Source of the DNA: CAMPJM01 sp964440915
GTDB taxonomy: Bacteria > Bacteroidota > Bacteroidia > Cytophagales > Cyclobacteriaceae
DNA length: 64,000 nucleotides
Direction of reading: 5' to 3'
Assembly (NCBI GenBank): GCA_964440915.1
Contig: CAYTTV010000001.1
Coordinates: 1-64,000 of the forward strand
Part shown: positions 27,901 through 37,120 of the stretch, one piece after another
Layout: each line of letters begins with the position of its first letter
How positions within the stretch are numbered: the first letter of the stretch is position 1
Translations under genes and position numbers: made by a program
Notes under the pieces: model-generated
What the model was told of the DNA's origin: nothing
The model's database searches: none
What the model saw: only the letters and a program-made list of their open reading frames with translations

Positions 27901-30870
27901 ATGAATCTGAAGCAAATCTACTCTTCTCGTAACCTTTCTTTCATCCCAGCATTGTTCTCATGTATAATCATACTTGTGACATTGCCAAGCTATGGTTTTT
28001 CATCAAATATAGCACCTGTTGTTGTACCGAAGCTCAAAGGGCTTCCGGGCATCAGCCACTATAATCGCAAGGATTTTCACGCTGACCCTCAGTTCTGGAC
28101 GGTATGTGAAGACAAAGAAGGCGTCATGTATTTTGGAAACAATGACGGATGCGTTATTTACGACGGCGAGCGCTGGCATCAAGTCAGTCTTCCCAACAAC
28201 TCCTCCATTCGTAGCCTCACAATCGACTCTGCAGGCACTGTATATGCTGGTGGTTTTAATGAATTTGGCATGATCAAAAAAGATCCGGAGGGTCGCTATT
28301 TCTATGAATCCTTACTAGACACCTTAAAATTTAATGATCCACAGATTGAAAATCTATGGCAGGTCCATTATTTTAAGGACAGGATCATCTACAGGAGTTT
28401 TAGTAAGCTCATTATTATTGAAGGCAACAAAATAACGACGGTTCCATCCAAACAGTCCTTTATACGGTCGTTTATCGTCAACAACCAATATTTTGTGCAA
28501 GATGTAGACCATGGTATCTTCATGCTGGATATCACCAAGATGCGCTTTATACCCTATTTTATGCCAGCGCAATATGATGGGGAAGAAATCGTCGCCATCC
28601 TTCCTACCGATAATCCTAATCAGATTTTGGCTACTGCAAGGTCTGGAAAGATATTCCAATTTGAGCTGCACAGCCAAAGTTCCAGGCTTTGGACCAAGCT
28701 CTTTCTTGACACTGCAAAAGATCGAGTAGAATGTGCTATGCAATCGAATGATAGCTTGTACTACTTTGGCACATTGAGCGCTGGAATAGTTATTTTGGAC
28801 AGGAAAGGCCAGCGATACATCAACGAAAACAATTATGATCGCATACAAGATAAAACAGTGCTCTCTCTGTTTCAGAACAGCAGAGGCAATATTTGGGCCT
28901 TATTGAACAATGGCCTGGATTGCATCAACATCACTTCTCCTGTGACGACACTCTTTGAGCATGCATCGGTTTATGATGTCCTCATCGATAGTGCAAGAAT
29001 GTACCTTGCTACGAACCAAGGTGTGTTTCTCGCAGACGATATTTATGCATCTAGGCCCGATTTCTCCAAAATAGATGGTCTAGAAGGGCAAGGATGGACC
29101 CTGAGAAATATTGAAGGAGATATTTTGGTCGGCCACGACAAAGGCTTGTTTATCATCACCGATGGCACAGCCCAAAAGATCGGAGACTTTTCGGGAATCT
29201 GGAAAGTAGTGCCTGTAGAAGGTTATCCCAACACCTACTTTGCTGCTGCTTATGCAGGGCTTTATGTGATTAAGCGGTCTCCAGAAGGCCAATGGACCTC
29301 GCATGGAAAGATAGAGGGGTTTGAAGAGTCTTCTAGAGACATCATGGAAACGGAAACTCCTGGCATATATTGGGTATGCCATGGCTATAAAGGGGTCTTC
29401 CGGATTACACTCGATGAGGAACTGAAACGTGCTACCTCTCTCGAACACTTCACCACTCAAAATGGTCTTCCTTCTCCTTTCAACGTTAACGTATATAAAT
29501 GGGAGCAGCATACTGTTTTTACCACCAATTACGGAGTGTATGAGTACGATCAATCGAAAAATGAATTTGTGCCATTTGAGCGGCTGAACAATATCCTAGA
29601 CCCTAATATCAATACCAGAAAACTACTGCAGCACGAAGGGAAAACGTGGGTTGTCCAAGATGATGAAGTGGGGTATTTTGTTACAAGTGCCCATAATCCC
29701 AGGCTTGAAACAGATTATTTTCTACAATTCAAGGGCACCTTCAATAGAGGCATGGAATGCATTATCCCCCTTTCCCACGAGCAACTGCTGCTTGGTAACA
29801 AAACGGGCCTGTATCTCTTTGACCTGAACTACAGAAAAAGCAGAAGAAAGACGCCTACTAACATTACCAGTGTATCCTACACAAAAGAGCAGAATACCGT
29901 TTGGCTTCCACTATTGCCTGAGACTACTCCACAGTTGTCTAACAATACAGCACTCATACGTTTTGAATATACCGCACCAGGTATGCAAAACGATGCAGTC
30001 ATACAATATGCCTATATGCTGGAGGGACTTGATGGCCGCTGGTCTTCTTGGCAGTATTCTCCTTTTATTGAGTTTAATCACTTGCGGCCTGGCACTTATA
30101 CATTCAAGGTGAAAAGCAGGAGCTTACTTGGAATGGAGGGACAAGAACAATCCTATAAATTTGAGGTTCTCCCCTTTTGGTATCACACCTGGTGGGCATG
30201 GGCAATGTACGCCATACTCCTAAGCCTCCTTATTTCCTTTATGACCTACTTGATCAAAAGAAAAATTCGTATTGAAAGCAGTAAAACTAGGGAAGAAGAA
30301 CAAAATGCCCGTCGACTGCTGGAACTAGAGCTACAACAAATGAGGTTGAAATCTGAAAGAGAAAAAATCTATCAAGACAAGGCCCTTTTAGAGGAAGATA
30401 TTATCCATAAAAGCAAGGAATTAGCCAACCATACCATGCTTCTTGTAAAGAAACGGGAAGTAATAGCTGCGATAAGGGAAGATCTTAAAGAGATGAGAGC
30501 TACTGCTAGAAATGAAGAATCTCGAAGAAAGATCAGGGAAATGATTGCCAAAATAAGCCATCACATGACGGACGAAGCTCACTTGCAAGTCTTCGAAGCA
30601 AATTTCGAGAAAGTGCACCAAGACTTTTTCATGCAACTAAGAACATTGTTCCCCAGTCTTACTCAAAGAGAACTTCGCCTATGCGCCTTTGTAAAAATGA
30701 ACCTTACCAATAAGGAAATCTCTCCTATGTTGAATATCTCTGTAAGAGGGGTAGAAACCGCACGGTATCGTATCAGAAAAAAGCTCAATTTGGAATTTGA
30801 GCATAACCTAGTCGAATATTTGGAAGGGCTTGCCGTAAGCAAAGAAAAAAACAGACAAAGCTTCGTATAA
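27901..30870 (+). CDS. Membrane-anchored beta-propeller / Y_Y_Y / LuxR-type HTH regulator
   Basis: About 989 residues from ATG 27901, which begins a good signal peptide (hydrophobic FIPALFSCIIILV); a start at 27847 is also possible. Residues about 35-675 are two-component-regulator propeller-type repeats (DKEGVMYFGNNDGCVIYDG and similar). Residues about 681-760 are a Y_Y_Y domain (YAYMLEGLDGRWSSW, FNHLRPGTYTFKVKS). One membrane segment (about 765-785) is followed by a coiled coil and a C-terminal LuxR/GerE-like helix-turn-helix (LTQRELRLCAFVKMN, NKEISPMLNISVRGVETAR). It lacks histidine-kinase and receiver domains, so it acts as a one-component sensor: periplasmic ligand binding, cytoplasmic DNA binding. 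Its location between the mannan and pectin loci makes it a candidate carbohydrate regulator, but the target is not shown. Confidence 0.85.
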   Translation: MNLKQIYSSRNLSFIPALFSCIIILVTLPSYGFSSNIAPVVVPKLKGLPGISHYNRKDFHADPQFWTVCEDKEGVMYFGNNDGCVIYDGERWHQVSLPNNSSIRSLTIDSAGTVYAGGFNEFGMIKKDPEGRYFYESLLDTLKFNDPQIENLWQVHYFKDRIIYRSFSKLIIIEGNKITTVPSKQSFIRSFIVNNQYFVQDVDHGIFMLDITKMRFIPYFMPAQYDGEEIVAILPTDNPNQILATARSGKIFQFELHSQSSRLWTKLFLDTAKDRVECAMQSNDSLYYFGTLSAGIVILDRKGQRYINENNYDRIQDKTVLSLFQNSRGNIWALLNNGLDCINITSPVTTLFEHASVYDVLIDSARMYLATNQGVFLADDIYASRPDFSKIDGLEGQGWTLRNIEGDILVGHDKGLFIITDGTAQKIGDFSGIWKVVPVEGYPNTYFAAAYAGLYVIKRSPEGQWTSHGKIEGFEESSRDIMETETPGIYWVCHGYKGVFRITLDEELKRATSLEHFTTQNGLPSPFNVNVYKWEQHTVFTTNYGVYEYDQSKNEFVPFERLNNILDPNINTRKLLQHEGKTWVVQDDEVGYFVTSAHNPRLETDYFLQFKGTFNRGMECIIPLSHEQLLLGNKTGLYLFDLNYRKSRRKTPTNITSVSYTKEQNTVWLPLLPETTPQLSNNTALIRFEYTAPGMQNDAVIQYAYMLEGLDGRWSSWQYSPFIEFNHLRPGTYTFKVKSRSLLGMEGQEQSYKFEVLPFWYHTWWAWAMYAILLSLLISFMTYLIKRKIRIESSKTREEEQNARRLLELELQQMRLKSEREKIYQDKALLEEDIIHKSKELANHTMLLVKKREVIAAIREDLKEMRATARNEESRRKIREMIAKISHHMTDEAHLQVFEANFEKVHQDFFMQLRTLFPSLTQRELRLCAFVKMNLTNKEISPMLNISVRGVETARYRIRKKLNLEFEHNLVEYLEGLAVSKEKNRQSFV

Positions 30871-31054
30871 GTAAAACCTAATAGTCTTTTCTAAGGATAA
30901 AAAGTCAATCTATTGCCTCGCCGGGAAACAGTGCTTTTAAATTCAATAGTGGGCGCTAGGGGCAAACAATTGAAAGATTGTGTTTTATGAGTCCATTTTT
31001 CTGACTTTAGAACCTATAAAATGAGATGACGTGCTTAAACAGGCTTCATTTATT

Positions 31055-31288
31055 TTAACTCCCAATTCCATTGAGGAAAATAAGTCGAATCTCCATGTTT
31101 AGTTCATCTATAATCTTGCCGTGGTTTTCTTCGATCATCGTTCTTACTACTTCCACATTGTCTCCCTTATTTACCCAATAGGGCCAATGATTGGCATTAA
31201 GTTCGTCTTTTATCACAAACATATAGCTGGCCTCTCTGTCATATCCATAACGGATCCAATCTTTAATATCTTCTTGTAAGGTTGTCAT
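31055..31288 (-). CDS. Small conserved-looking cytoplasmic protein, function unknown
   Basis: 77 residues with balanced composition and no signal peptide: MTTLQEDIKDWIRYGYDRE, MFVIKDELNANHWPYWVN, ending EIRLIFLNGIGS. It looks like a real small protein rather than a shadow frame, since nothing overlaps it. I do not recognise the family. Separated from the VOC gene by about 180 bp containing words like AGATAGATATTGGATGATAG. Confidence 0.55.
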   Translation of the reverse strand: MTTLQEDIKDWIRYGYDREASYMFVIKDELNANHWPYWVNKGDNVEVVRTMIEENHGKIIDELNMEIRLIFLNGIGS

Positions 31289-31471
31289 AATCCTGCTGTT
31301 TACTCTACAACTTTCATTTAATAAAATGGTTGGAAGAATTGCAGATAACTTTAGAAGATAGATATTGGATGATAGATTTGAGACTCGATATAAATATGCT
31401 TTCCTGATCTAGACCAACATAATCAGGGAAGTTAAATCATTAACTGCCAAGCAGACATTAGCCTGTATTCG

Positions 31472-31858
31472 TTAGGGCAGCATGGGCACACCTCTTTTAC
31501 ACAACTGGATCGCCAAGCCCCATGGATCTCTCATCATGATGAGGTGAGATCCGTCTTCTAAGTATTGGTCCGACACCAATCCGGCACCCCCAACCTGCAA
31601 CTTTTCTGCATCTTGTGCAGGATCTTCAGACACAAAGGCCAAATGGACTATCAAGGGATTCAGGCTTCTATAATCTGGCACCTCGTCTGCTGGATTACAG
31701 TAAATTTCCAACATTATTTGATCACTGTCGTCCATTAAAAAAGTAGTGAAAGGTGCCACAGTTGCTTGCCGTACAATTTTTAGTCCCAAGTATTTTACAT
31801 ACCAATCCGCCATCTCTACGGGCTTGGCTACGTTAATCGCAAAATGTTCGATTTTCAT
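31472..31858 (-). CDS. VOC-family (glyoxalase/bleomycin-resistance-like) protein
   Basis: 128-residue cytoplasmic protein with the VOC beta-alpha-beta-beta-beta module: MKIEHFAINVAKPVEMADWY, GLKIVRQ, FLMDDSDQIMLEIYC, LIVHLAFVSED and a C-terminal HLIMMRDPWGLAIQL. H5, E51 and H72 are at the positions of typical metal ligands. Its start is 21 bp after the stop of the alpha/beta-hydrolase gene, so it may be the tail of the pectin operon. The reaction is unknown; lyase, isomerase or dioxygenase roles are all possible in this superfamily. Confidence 0.8.
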   Translation of the reverse strand: MKIEHFAINVAKPVEMADWYVKYLGLKIVRQATVAPFTTFLMDDSDQIMLEIYCNPADEVPDYRSLNPLIVHLAFVSEDPAQDAEKLQVGGAGLVSDQYLEDGSHLIMMRDPWGLAIQLCKRGVPMLP

Positions 31859-31879
31859 AACTTAAATTTTAAGAATGCC

Positions 31880-32836
31880 CTATTCTTGATGTTTCCATAT
31901 TTTACCTAAAAATCCTGTTGCTATTTCCAAGGTGGTCTCATACCAAGGATGTACAAGCCAAAAGGAATGTGGTGCTTGTTCCAATATCTTTGTTTCGTTA
32001 TAAATGCCATGCTCTTCTAGGATGTTGATCATATCCGCTCTTCCGGATAAGAAACGTGGATTACCACTACCGATAAATAAAATAGGAGGTGTATTTTTCC
32101 CTGCATGAGTAAGTGCGGAAGCTTCTGCCCAGTTGGGTGTTGGGTCGTCATAGGATCCTCCTAGCCATTGCGATGCCATCAGCCCTTCTTCAGACTCTGG
32201 ATGGATAAAAGCCAAAACACCGTCTACGTCAACAATCGCATGAACCGCGCTGCTATGTTGCTGGTACGGGCCATCTCCCTCCAGCTTATCCAAATCACCT
32301 GTGGTGCCTAATAGGGCGGCAAGCTGCCCGCCTGCAGAGCACCCCATCACCACCAGTCTATTGGTATCTATCGGATATTCTGAGGATTTCTCTCTCATCC
32401 ATCGAATGGCTGTTTTCAGATCATGTACCGCAGCAGGATACATGGCTTCTATGGAACGTCGGTACTCTGGCACAACTACGGTATAACCTCTTGAAGCAAG
32501 CTGCTCTGCCAAAGGAAACATGAGGGACTTATCTCCTGTCCTCCAGCCTCCACCATGTATTAATAATATACTGGGTTGTGCCACTGACTTTTCATGTTTT
32601 GCATGGAAGACGTCCAACCTCAGCCTTCTCTCTCCTATTTCACGATACACAATATCCTTTTGGTGGGTCACATTTTCCGGCAATTCGGGCAGCACCATTT
32701 CAACATAAGGGTGCCGTTTTTGCAATTTTTTATAAACACTGTAAACAGTATAAGAAGTATCGCGTGGATAGTTTTCTTGCTCTTGACCGAAACTTACCAG
32801 AGGCAACCATGCAATTAAAATTAATATCTTTTTCAT
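31880..32836 (-). CDS. Secreted alpha/beta hydrolase, probable carbohydrate (pectin) acetylesterase
   Basis: 318 residues from ATG at 32836, chosen because it opens a signal peptide (MKKILILIAWLPLVSFGQ); the frame extends 27 residues further upstream without merit. BD-FAE/esterase-lipase fold: oxyanion motif LLIHGGGWRTGDKS, nucleophile elbow MGCSAGGQ (Ser167) and catalytic His in QAPHSFW (H290). It follows a CE8 gene by 38 bp within the pectin operon. Deacetylation of pectin is therefore the best guess, but the family also includes feruloyl and other carbohydrate esterases. Confidence 0.8.
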   Translation of the reverse strand: MKKILILIAWLPLVSFGQEQENYPRDTSYTVYSVYKKLQKRHPYVEMVLPELPENVTHQKDIVYREIGERRLRLDVFHAKHEKSVAQPSILLIHGGGWRTGDKSLMFPLAEQLASRGYTVVVPEYRRSIEAMYPAAVHDLKTAIRWMREKSSEYPIDTNRLVVMGCSAGGQLAALLGTTGDLDKLEGDGPYQQHSSAVHAIVDVDGVLAFIHPESEEGLMASQWLGGSYDDPTPNWAEASALTHAGKNTPPILFIGSGNPRFLSGRADMINILEEHGIYNETKILEQAPHSFWLVHPWYETTLEIATGFLGKIWKHQE

Positions 32837-32873
32837 ATTCGTAAAGTAAGAAAATAGCCAATCAAATTGTAAG

Positions 32874-33917
32874 CTAATATTTTTTATACTTCTGTATGTC
32901 AATATCTTCATTGGCATCCCATCCTTTAAATATCTTTTCTATGGTATAGTCTTTCAATGCTTTTTTATTGAGTTGATGGGACCAATCTACCCTCGATTCA
33001 AGATTTGCTCCGGGACCAGTAGCGCCATATTCGGCATAAAAGGTCTTCTTTTCTGCTTCAGGCTTCGACCAGTTGTGCCAACCTTCGGGCCGAATAAACG
33101 CTCCCATCTCACAATGAATAAAAACCGTACGGGCATGCTCTCTCCACGGTCTGCCAAGGTAAACCATTTGCACTGCTTCTGAAGCGGTAAGATGAGCATT
33201 TAAGAAAACAAAACCATACGCCTCACCTTCAGGAGTAGAAGCAGCCGTGATATAGGAGTCGGCCTTTGAGTGAATCTCACAATTATCAAATACTGCTGTG
33301 GCTGGACCAAAGATATAATCCGTGGTCCCTTCAATGTAGCAATTTTTGAAATACTGCCTGAATCCTTCTCCGGCAGCAAAAATAGTGTCTTGATTCCCTA
33401 TAAAGCGGCAGTTAAAGAAGATAGTACGATCAGCTTCTACATGCAAGGCAACCGCCTGACCTATAGGCCCAGCATTATTTTCAATAGTCAGGTTTTCGGC
33501 ATAAAAGTCGTTACCTCTCACTTGCAGTGTATAAGTATGAAAAGTGCTGTTCCTACCGAGGTCGATCTTGTCAAAATAGTCGTCATACGAGATGATCGTT
33601 TTATCCATGTCTTCCCCGATCAACGACAATTTGGTATTCCATGAATATACCTGCACTTTTTCCTTATACACGCCATTTTTTATGTATATAACAACTTGAG
33701 CGTCTGGATAGGCTTTTGCTGCATCAATAGCCGCCTGAATTGTGATAAAATCACCACTTCCATCCTGAGCCACTACCATATCGTAGTCATGTGGATGAGA
33801 AATGGCTGGACGGCCTAACAGCACTAAAACCAACAGCCCATACCAAAACTTTCTTTTCGTTGTGAGGATCCTAGCCAACATACTCTTTTTCCAGTTCATT
33901 ACATTTATCCTATTCAC
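32874..33917 (-). CDS. Pectin methylesterase, CE8 (first of three)
   Basis: 347 residues as annotated; starts at 33917 or 33899 (MNWKKSMLARIL) are possible. Right-handed beta-helix of CE8, which removes methyl esters from homogalacturonan. The typical opening VVAQDGSGDFITIQAAIDA is present (48-66), and the active-site residues are Q154, D177 in GNQDTIF, D200 in GTTDYIFG and R256 in YLGRPWRE. A hydrophobic segment precedes SHPHDYD; no lipobox, so soluble periplasmic. It lies between GH95 and the alpha/beta hydrolase. Confidence 0.92.
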   Translation of the reverse strand: MNRINVMNWKKSMLARILTTKRKFWYGLLVLVLLGRPAISHPHDYDMVVAQDGSGDFITIQAAIDAAKAYPDAQVVIYIKNGVYKEKVQVYSWNTKLSLIGEDMDKTIISYDDYFDKIDLGRNSTFHTYTLQVRGNDFYAENLTIENNAGPIGQAVALHVEADRTIFFNCRFIGNQDTIFAAGEGFRQYFKNCYIEGTTDYIFGPATAVFDNCEIHSKADSYITAASTPEGEAYGFVFLNAHLTASEAVQMVYLGRPWREHARTVFIHCEMGAFIRPEGWHNWSKPEAEKKTFYAEYGATGPGANLESRVDWSHQLNKKALKDYTIEKIFKGWDANEDIDIQKYKKY

Positions 33918-33986
33918 CGTACATCAAAATAAAAACATGCTACTCTCCGAAGAGAATGTATCGCTCTCCTTTTTTTGTATCTAAAT

Positions 33987-34086
33987 NNNNNNNNNNNNNN
34001 NNNNNNNNNNNNNNNNNNNNNNNNNNNNNNNNNNNNNNNNNNNNNNNNNNNNNNNNNNNNNNNNNNNNNNNNNNNNNNNNNNNNNN
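33987..34086. other. Assembly gap (100 N) with duplicated 55-bp flanks
   Basis: Exactly 100 N. Sequence 33932-33986 equals 34087-34141 (55 bp), which includes the end of the GH95 gene. If the copies are merged, the GH95 stop lies only about 22 bp before the CE8 start codon, i.e. the operon is tight here. Confidence 0.9.
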
Positions 34087-34094
34087 AAAACATG

Positions 34095-36566
34095 CTACTC
34101 TCCGAAGAGAATGTATCGCTCTCCTTTTTTTGTATCTAAATCATATACATAAGTGGCTAATAGGTCAAGGCTATTGAGCTTTGCCTTTTTGCTGACCAAT
34201 GGGTCTTTAATGCCCGCAGGTTGTGTCAAAGGATTAGGGTTGATGCCAGAAGCCACCTTCAATTGTCCACTGCTTGATTTTAAAGGATTTGCAGCTCTAA
34301 TTCGGCAGTTTCCGCCATTTTTAGCTTCGATAGCCACTTGTTTCACCTTTCCATTTTCCCAAATTATATCCAGTTCAAAACCACCTCGAGCCATTAACCC
34401 TTTTACCTCTCCTGCTTCCCATCTATCGGGCAAGGCAGGCAGCAAATGTATGGCACCATCATGGCTTTGCAAGAGCATTTCCGCTATGCCAGCCGTACAA
34501 CCAAAGTTGCCATCTATTTGGAAAGGTGGGTGGGCATCAAGAAGGTTGGGATATGTGCCCCCATTCTGGCCTGACTCTTCCTCTCCTGCAGGTGTGAGCT
34601 GCTCCTGAATCAGGTTAAAAGCACGATTGCCATCCAACAATCTGGCCCAGAAATTCACTTTCCAACCCATAGACCAACCTGTTGATCTATCTCCTCGATA
34701 GACAAGCGTAGTTCTTGCAGCATCAAATAATTCTGGGTGGCTAAAAGGAGACACTTGGTTGCTAGGATACAATCCATACAAGTGAGAAATATGCCTATGC
34801 TTGTCATCAGGTCTATCCCAGTCATGCATCCATTCCTGCAATTGCCCATGCTGTCCTATTTGCATAGGTGGAAGAAGATCGAGCTTATGCTTCACGGTAT
34901 CCACTAGAGCAGCATCCTGATTCAAAATACCAGCAGCCGTTATAAAATTTGAAAACACATCAAAAACCAACTGGTTGTCCATTGTTGTTCCTGCGGCTAA
35001 TGATGTTCCACCCGGATGCCGGTTTTCTGGAGAGGTAGAAGGCACTACCACCTGCCATTTATGATCAGGTTCCTCTTGCAAAATATCTACATAAAACAGT
35101 GTCACTCCCTTTAAAATGGGATAGACTTCCTTCAAAAACTTCTGATCTGCCGTATATAGATAATGTTGCCAGAGATGCTGTGTTAGCCAAGCACCACCCA
35201 TAGGCCAAAGTCCATAAAACGCACCGTCTACTACACCGGTAGTACGCCATAGGTCCGTGTTGTGGTGCATGTTCCAGCCTCTTGCATTGTACATTTCCCT
35301 AGCACTTTCTTGGCCAGTTATAGAGAGGTCCTTCAACATATCAAAAAGTGGCCCGTGCAACTCTGACAGATTGGTGACTTCAGCAGGCCAATAGTTCATC
35401 TCGGTATTGATGTTCACCGTGTACTTGCTATCCCAAGGCGGTGAAACCTTGTCGTTCCAAATCCCTTGCAGATTGGCAGGTTGGTTGCCGGGTCGAGAGC
35501 TAGCAATAAGCAAATAACGTCCAAATTGAAAATATAGCGCTACTAAACCTGGGTCTTCTCCCTCTGCGAATTCCCTTATTCTAACATCCATAGGCTTTTG
35601 AGCTGCTGATGTCGCTCCCAAATCAAGTGAAACCCTGTCAAATAGTTGCTTATAATCTTCCACATGGGCTGTTTTAGCCTTTGCATACGCTCTCTTTCTT
35701 GCTTTCTTTAAATGCTTTAAAGCTTCTTTATGGGCATCAGCGGTTAAATCGTTATAGCTTTTAAAATTGGTTCCTATCGAAATATAGATAGTTACCGCAT
35801 CTGCCTCTTTTATCTGAAGGCCAGCATCACTTGCCACCAATGTCCCTCCTTCCAACTTAGGTTCGACAAGTGTTTCAAAAGCTACCTTTCCTTTTTTATT
35901 TTCATGATCACCTGAAATCCCTGATAATATCAGCATATCTCCTTTTGCCTCTACGTCATGGCTCAGGTGAGGACTGTCGGCATGAAGATCAAATGTAATG
36001 CTTCCGGGCTTGTCGGCGGTAATTCTCAAGATGATGACCTGGTCGGGGAAGGAGGCAAACACCTCTCTTTTGTAAGACACTCCGTCTAATTTGTAGGTGA
36101 CGGTGGCGATGGCATTGGCTATGTCCAGGTCACGATAATAGTCCTGAACTTCTTCATGTCCAGGAAATGTTAGGGAAAGATTTCCTACAGGCTGATAGGG
36201 CATGCCATAATTGTTGTCTTCAGGAACCTGTCGGGGGAGCTTTTGCATAGCCAGGTTCTCTGCCTCTTTATATTTTCCTTCGAAAATAAGTTGGCGGATC
36301 TGCGGCAATGCTTCATAAAAATTTGTTTTGGGAAGGTTGTTGCCAGGCTCACCGGCCCAAACGGTCTCTTCATTTAGTTGCAATCTTTCGGTTGTGGGAT
36401 TTCCAAAGATCATCGCTCCCAATCGGCCATTACCAATGGGCAAAGCTTCATTCCAGTTCGATGCAGGCGCATCGTACCAGAGCTTTAAATCGGTGTTTTT
36501 TGTTTGGGCATATACTTCGCCAAATAGCAACAAAAGCCCTCCAATTAAAATGTGGATATATTTCAT
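34095..36566 (-). CDS. GH95 alpha-L-fucosidase / alpha-L-galactosidase
   Basis: 823-residue secreted enzyme, signal peptide MKYIHILIGGLLLLFGEVYAQ. N-terminal beta-domain starts LKLWYDAPASNWNEALPIG and contains RLQLNEETVWAG; the (alpha/alpha)6 barrel holds YTVNINTEMNYW (N385, N387), PSTSPENRHP (E514), HRHISHLYGLYP, RGDRSTGWSMGWK and FQIDGNFG (D685). These match the asparagines, glutamate and aspartate that form the unusual catalytic set of GH95. The family removes alpha-L-fucose or alpha-L-galactose; in a pectin locus, a side-chain sugar of rhamnogalacturonan I, II or a xyloglucan contaminant are all possible targets. Position directly before CE8 supports co-transcription. Confidence 0.92.
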   Translation of the reverse strand: MKYIHILIGGLLLLFGEVYAQTKNTDLKLWYDAPASNWNEALPIGNGRLGAMIFGNPTTERLQLNEETVWAGEPGNNLPKTNFYEALPQIRQLIFEGKYKEAENLAMQKLPRQVPEDNNYGMPYQPVGNLSLTFPGHEEVQDYYRDLDIANAIATVTYKLDGVSYKREVFASFPDQVIILRITADKPGSITFDLHADSPHLSHDVEAKGDMLILSGISGDHENKKGKVAFETLVEPKLEGGTLVASDAGLQIKEADAVTIYISIGTNFKSYNDLTADAHKEALKHLKKARKRAYAKAKTAHVEDYKQLFDRVSLDLGATSAAQKPMDVRIREFAEGEDPGLVALYFQFGRYLLIASSRPGNQPANLQGIWNDKVSPPWDSKYTVNINTEMNYWPAEVTNLSELHGPLFDMLKDLSITGQESAREMYNARGWNMHHNTDLWRTTGVVDGAFYGLWPMGGAWLTQHLWQHYLYTADQKFLKEVYPILKGVTLFYVDILQEEPDHKWQVVVPSTSPENRHPGGTSLAAGTTMDNQLVFDVFSNFITAAGILNQDAALVDTVKHKLDLLPPMQIGQHGQLQEWMHDWDRPDDKHRHISHLYGLYPSNQVSPFSHPELFDAARTTLVYRGDRSTGWSMGWKVNFWARLLDGNRAFNLIQEQLTPAGEEESGQNGGTYPNLLDAHPPFQIDGNFGCTAGIAEMLLQSHDGAIHLLPALPDRWEAGEVKGLMARGGFELDIIWENGKVKQVAIEAKNGGNCRIRAANPLKSSSGQLKVASGINPNPLTQPAGIKDPLVSKKAKLNSLDLLATYVYDLDTKKGERYILFGE

Positions 36567-36602
36567 TGTTTATCTTTCTTTACATCAAAGGTATTCGTGC
36601 TT

Positions 36603-37110
36603 ACTTACAGCCAACTGCATCTTACGTCTGGTGTCTTCTATCTAATATCTAAATTTCAATCCGTTCACCGAACATGAACCCATTGGCGCGCTGCTTATAT
36701 CCTTAGGGATCTCGGATATTGACTCGCTAAAGCTGAGTAAATTCCGAGATGACGATCNNNNNNNNNNNNNNNNNNNNNNNNNNNNNNNNNNNNNNNNNNN
36801 NNNNNNNNNNNNNNNNNNNNNNNNNNNNNNNNNNNNNNNNNNNNNNNNNNNNNNNNNTTAGGGATCTCGGATATTGACTCGCTAAAGCTGAGTAAATTCC
36901 GAGATGACGATCTACGAGGATAAAGCAAAAATGATTTGTGTTTGCTTACAGCCTATTGCCAACTGCATCTTACGTCTGGTGTCTTCTATCTCTCTATCTC
37001 TTAAATTTCAATCCGTTCACTCAACATGAACCCAATGGCGCATTGCTCATATCCTTGAGGATCTCGGATATTGACTCGCTAAAGCTGAGTAAATTCCGAG
37101 ATGACGATCC
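36603..37110. repeat. Duplicated intergenic element with hairpin
   Basis: A block of about 150 bp (36603-36757) recurs imperfectly at about 36945-37110, sharing CAACTGCATCTTACGTCTGG, TGTCTTCTATCT, AATTTCAATCCGTTCAC, ATGAACCCA and a 50-bp hairpin element ending ATGACGATC. The hairpin stem is ATCTCGGA against TCCGAGAT. A third copy of the hairpin follows the N gap (36858-36912). The spacing carries no gene; it separates CE12 from GH95. Confidence 0.75.
36758..36857. other. Assembly gap (100 N) with duplicated 55-bp flanks
   Basis: Exactly 100 N. Sequence 36703-36757 equals 36858-36912 (55 bp). Since the same hairpin also occurs at 37056-37110, the break was probably caused by this repeat. Confidence 0.9.
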
Positions 37111-37120
37111 ATTACCCATC

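Noticed and set aside
33932..33986. Apparent second copy of the GH95 gene end
   Set aside because: It is the 55-bp duplicate flank of an artificial gap, not a gene fragment.
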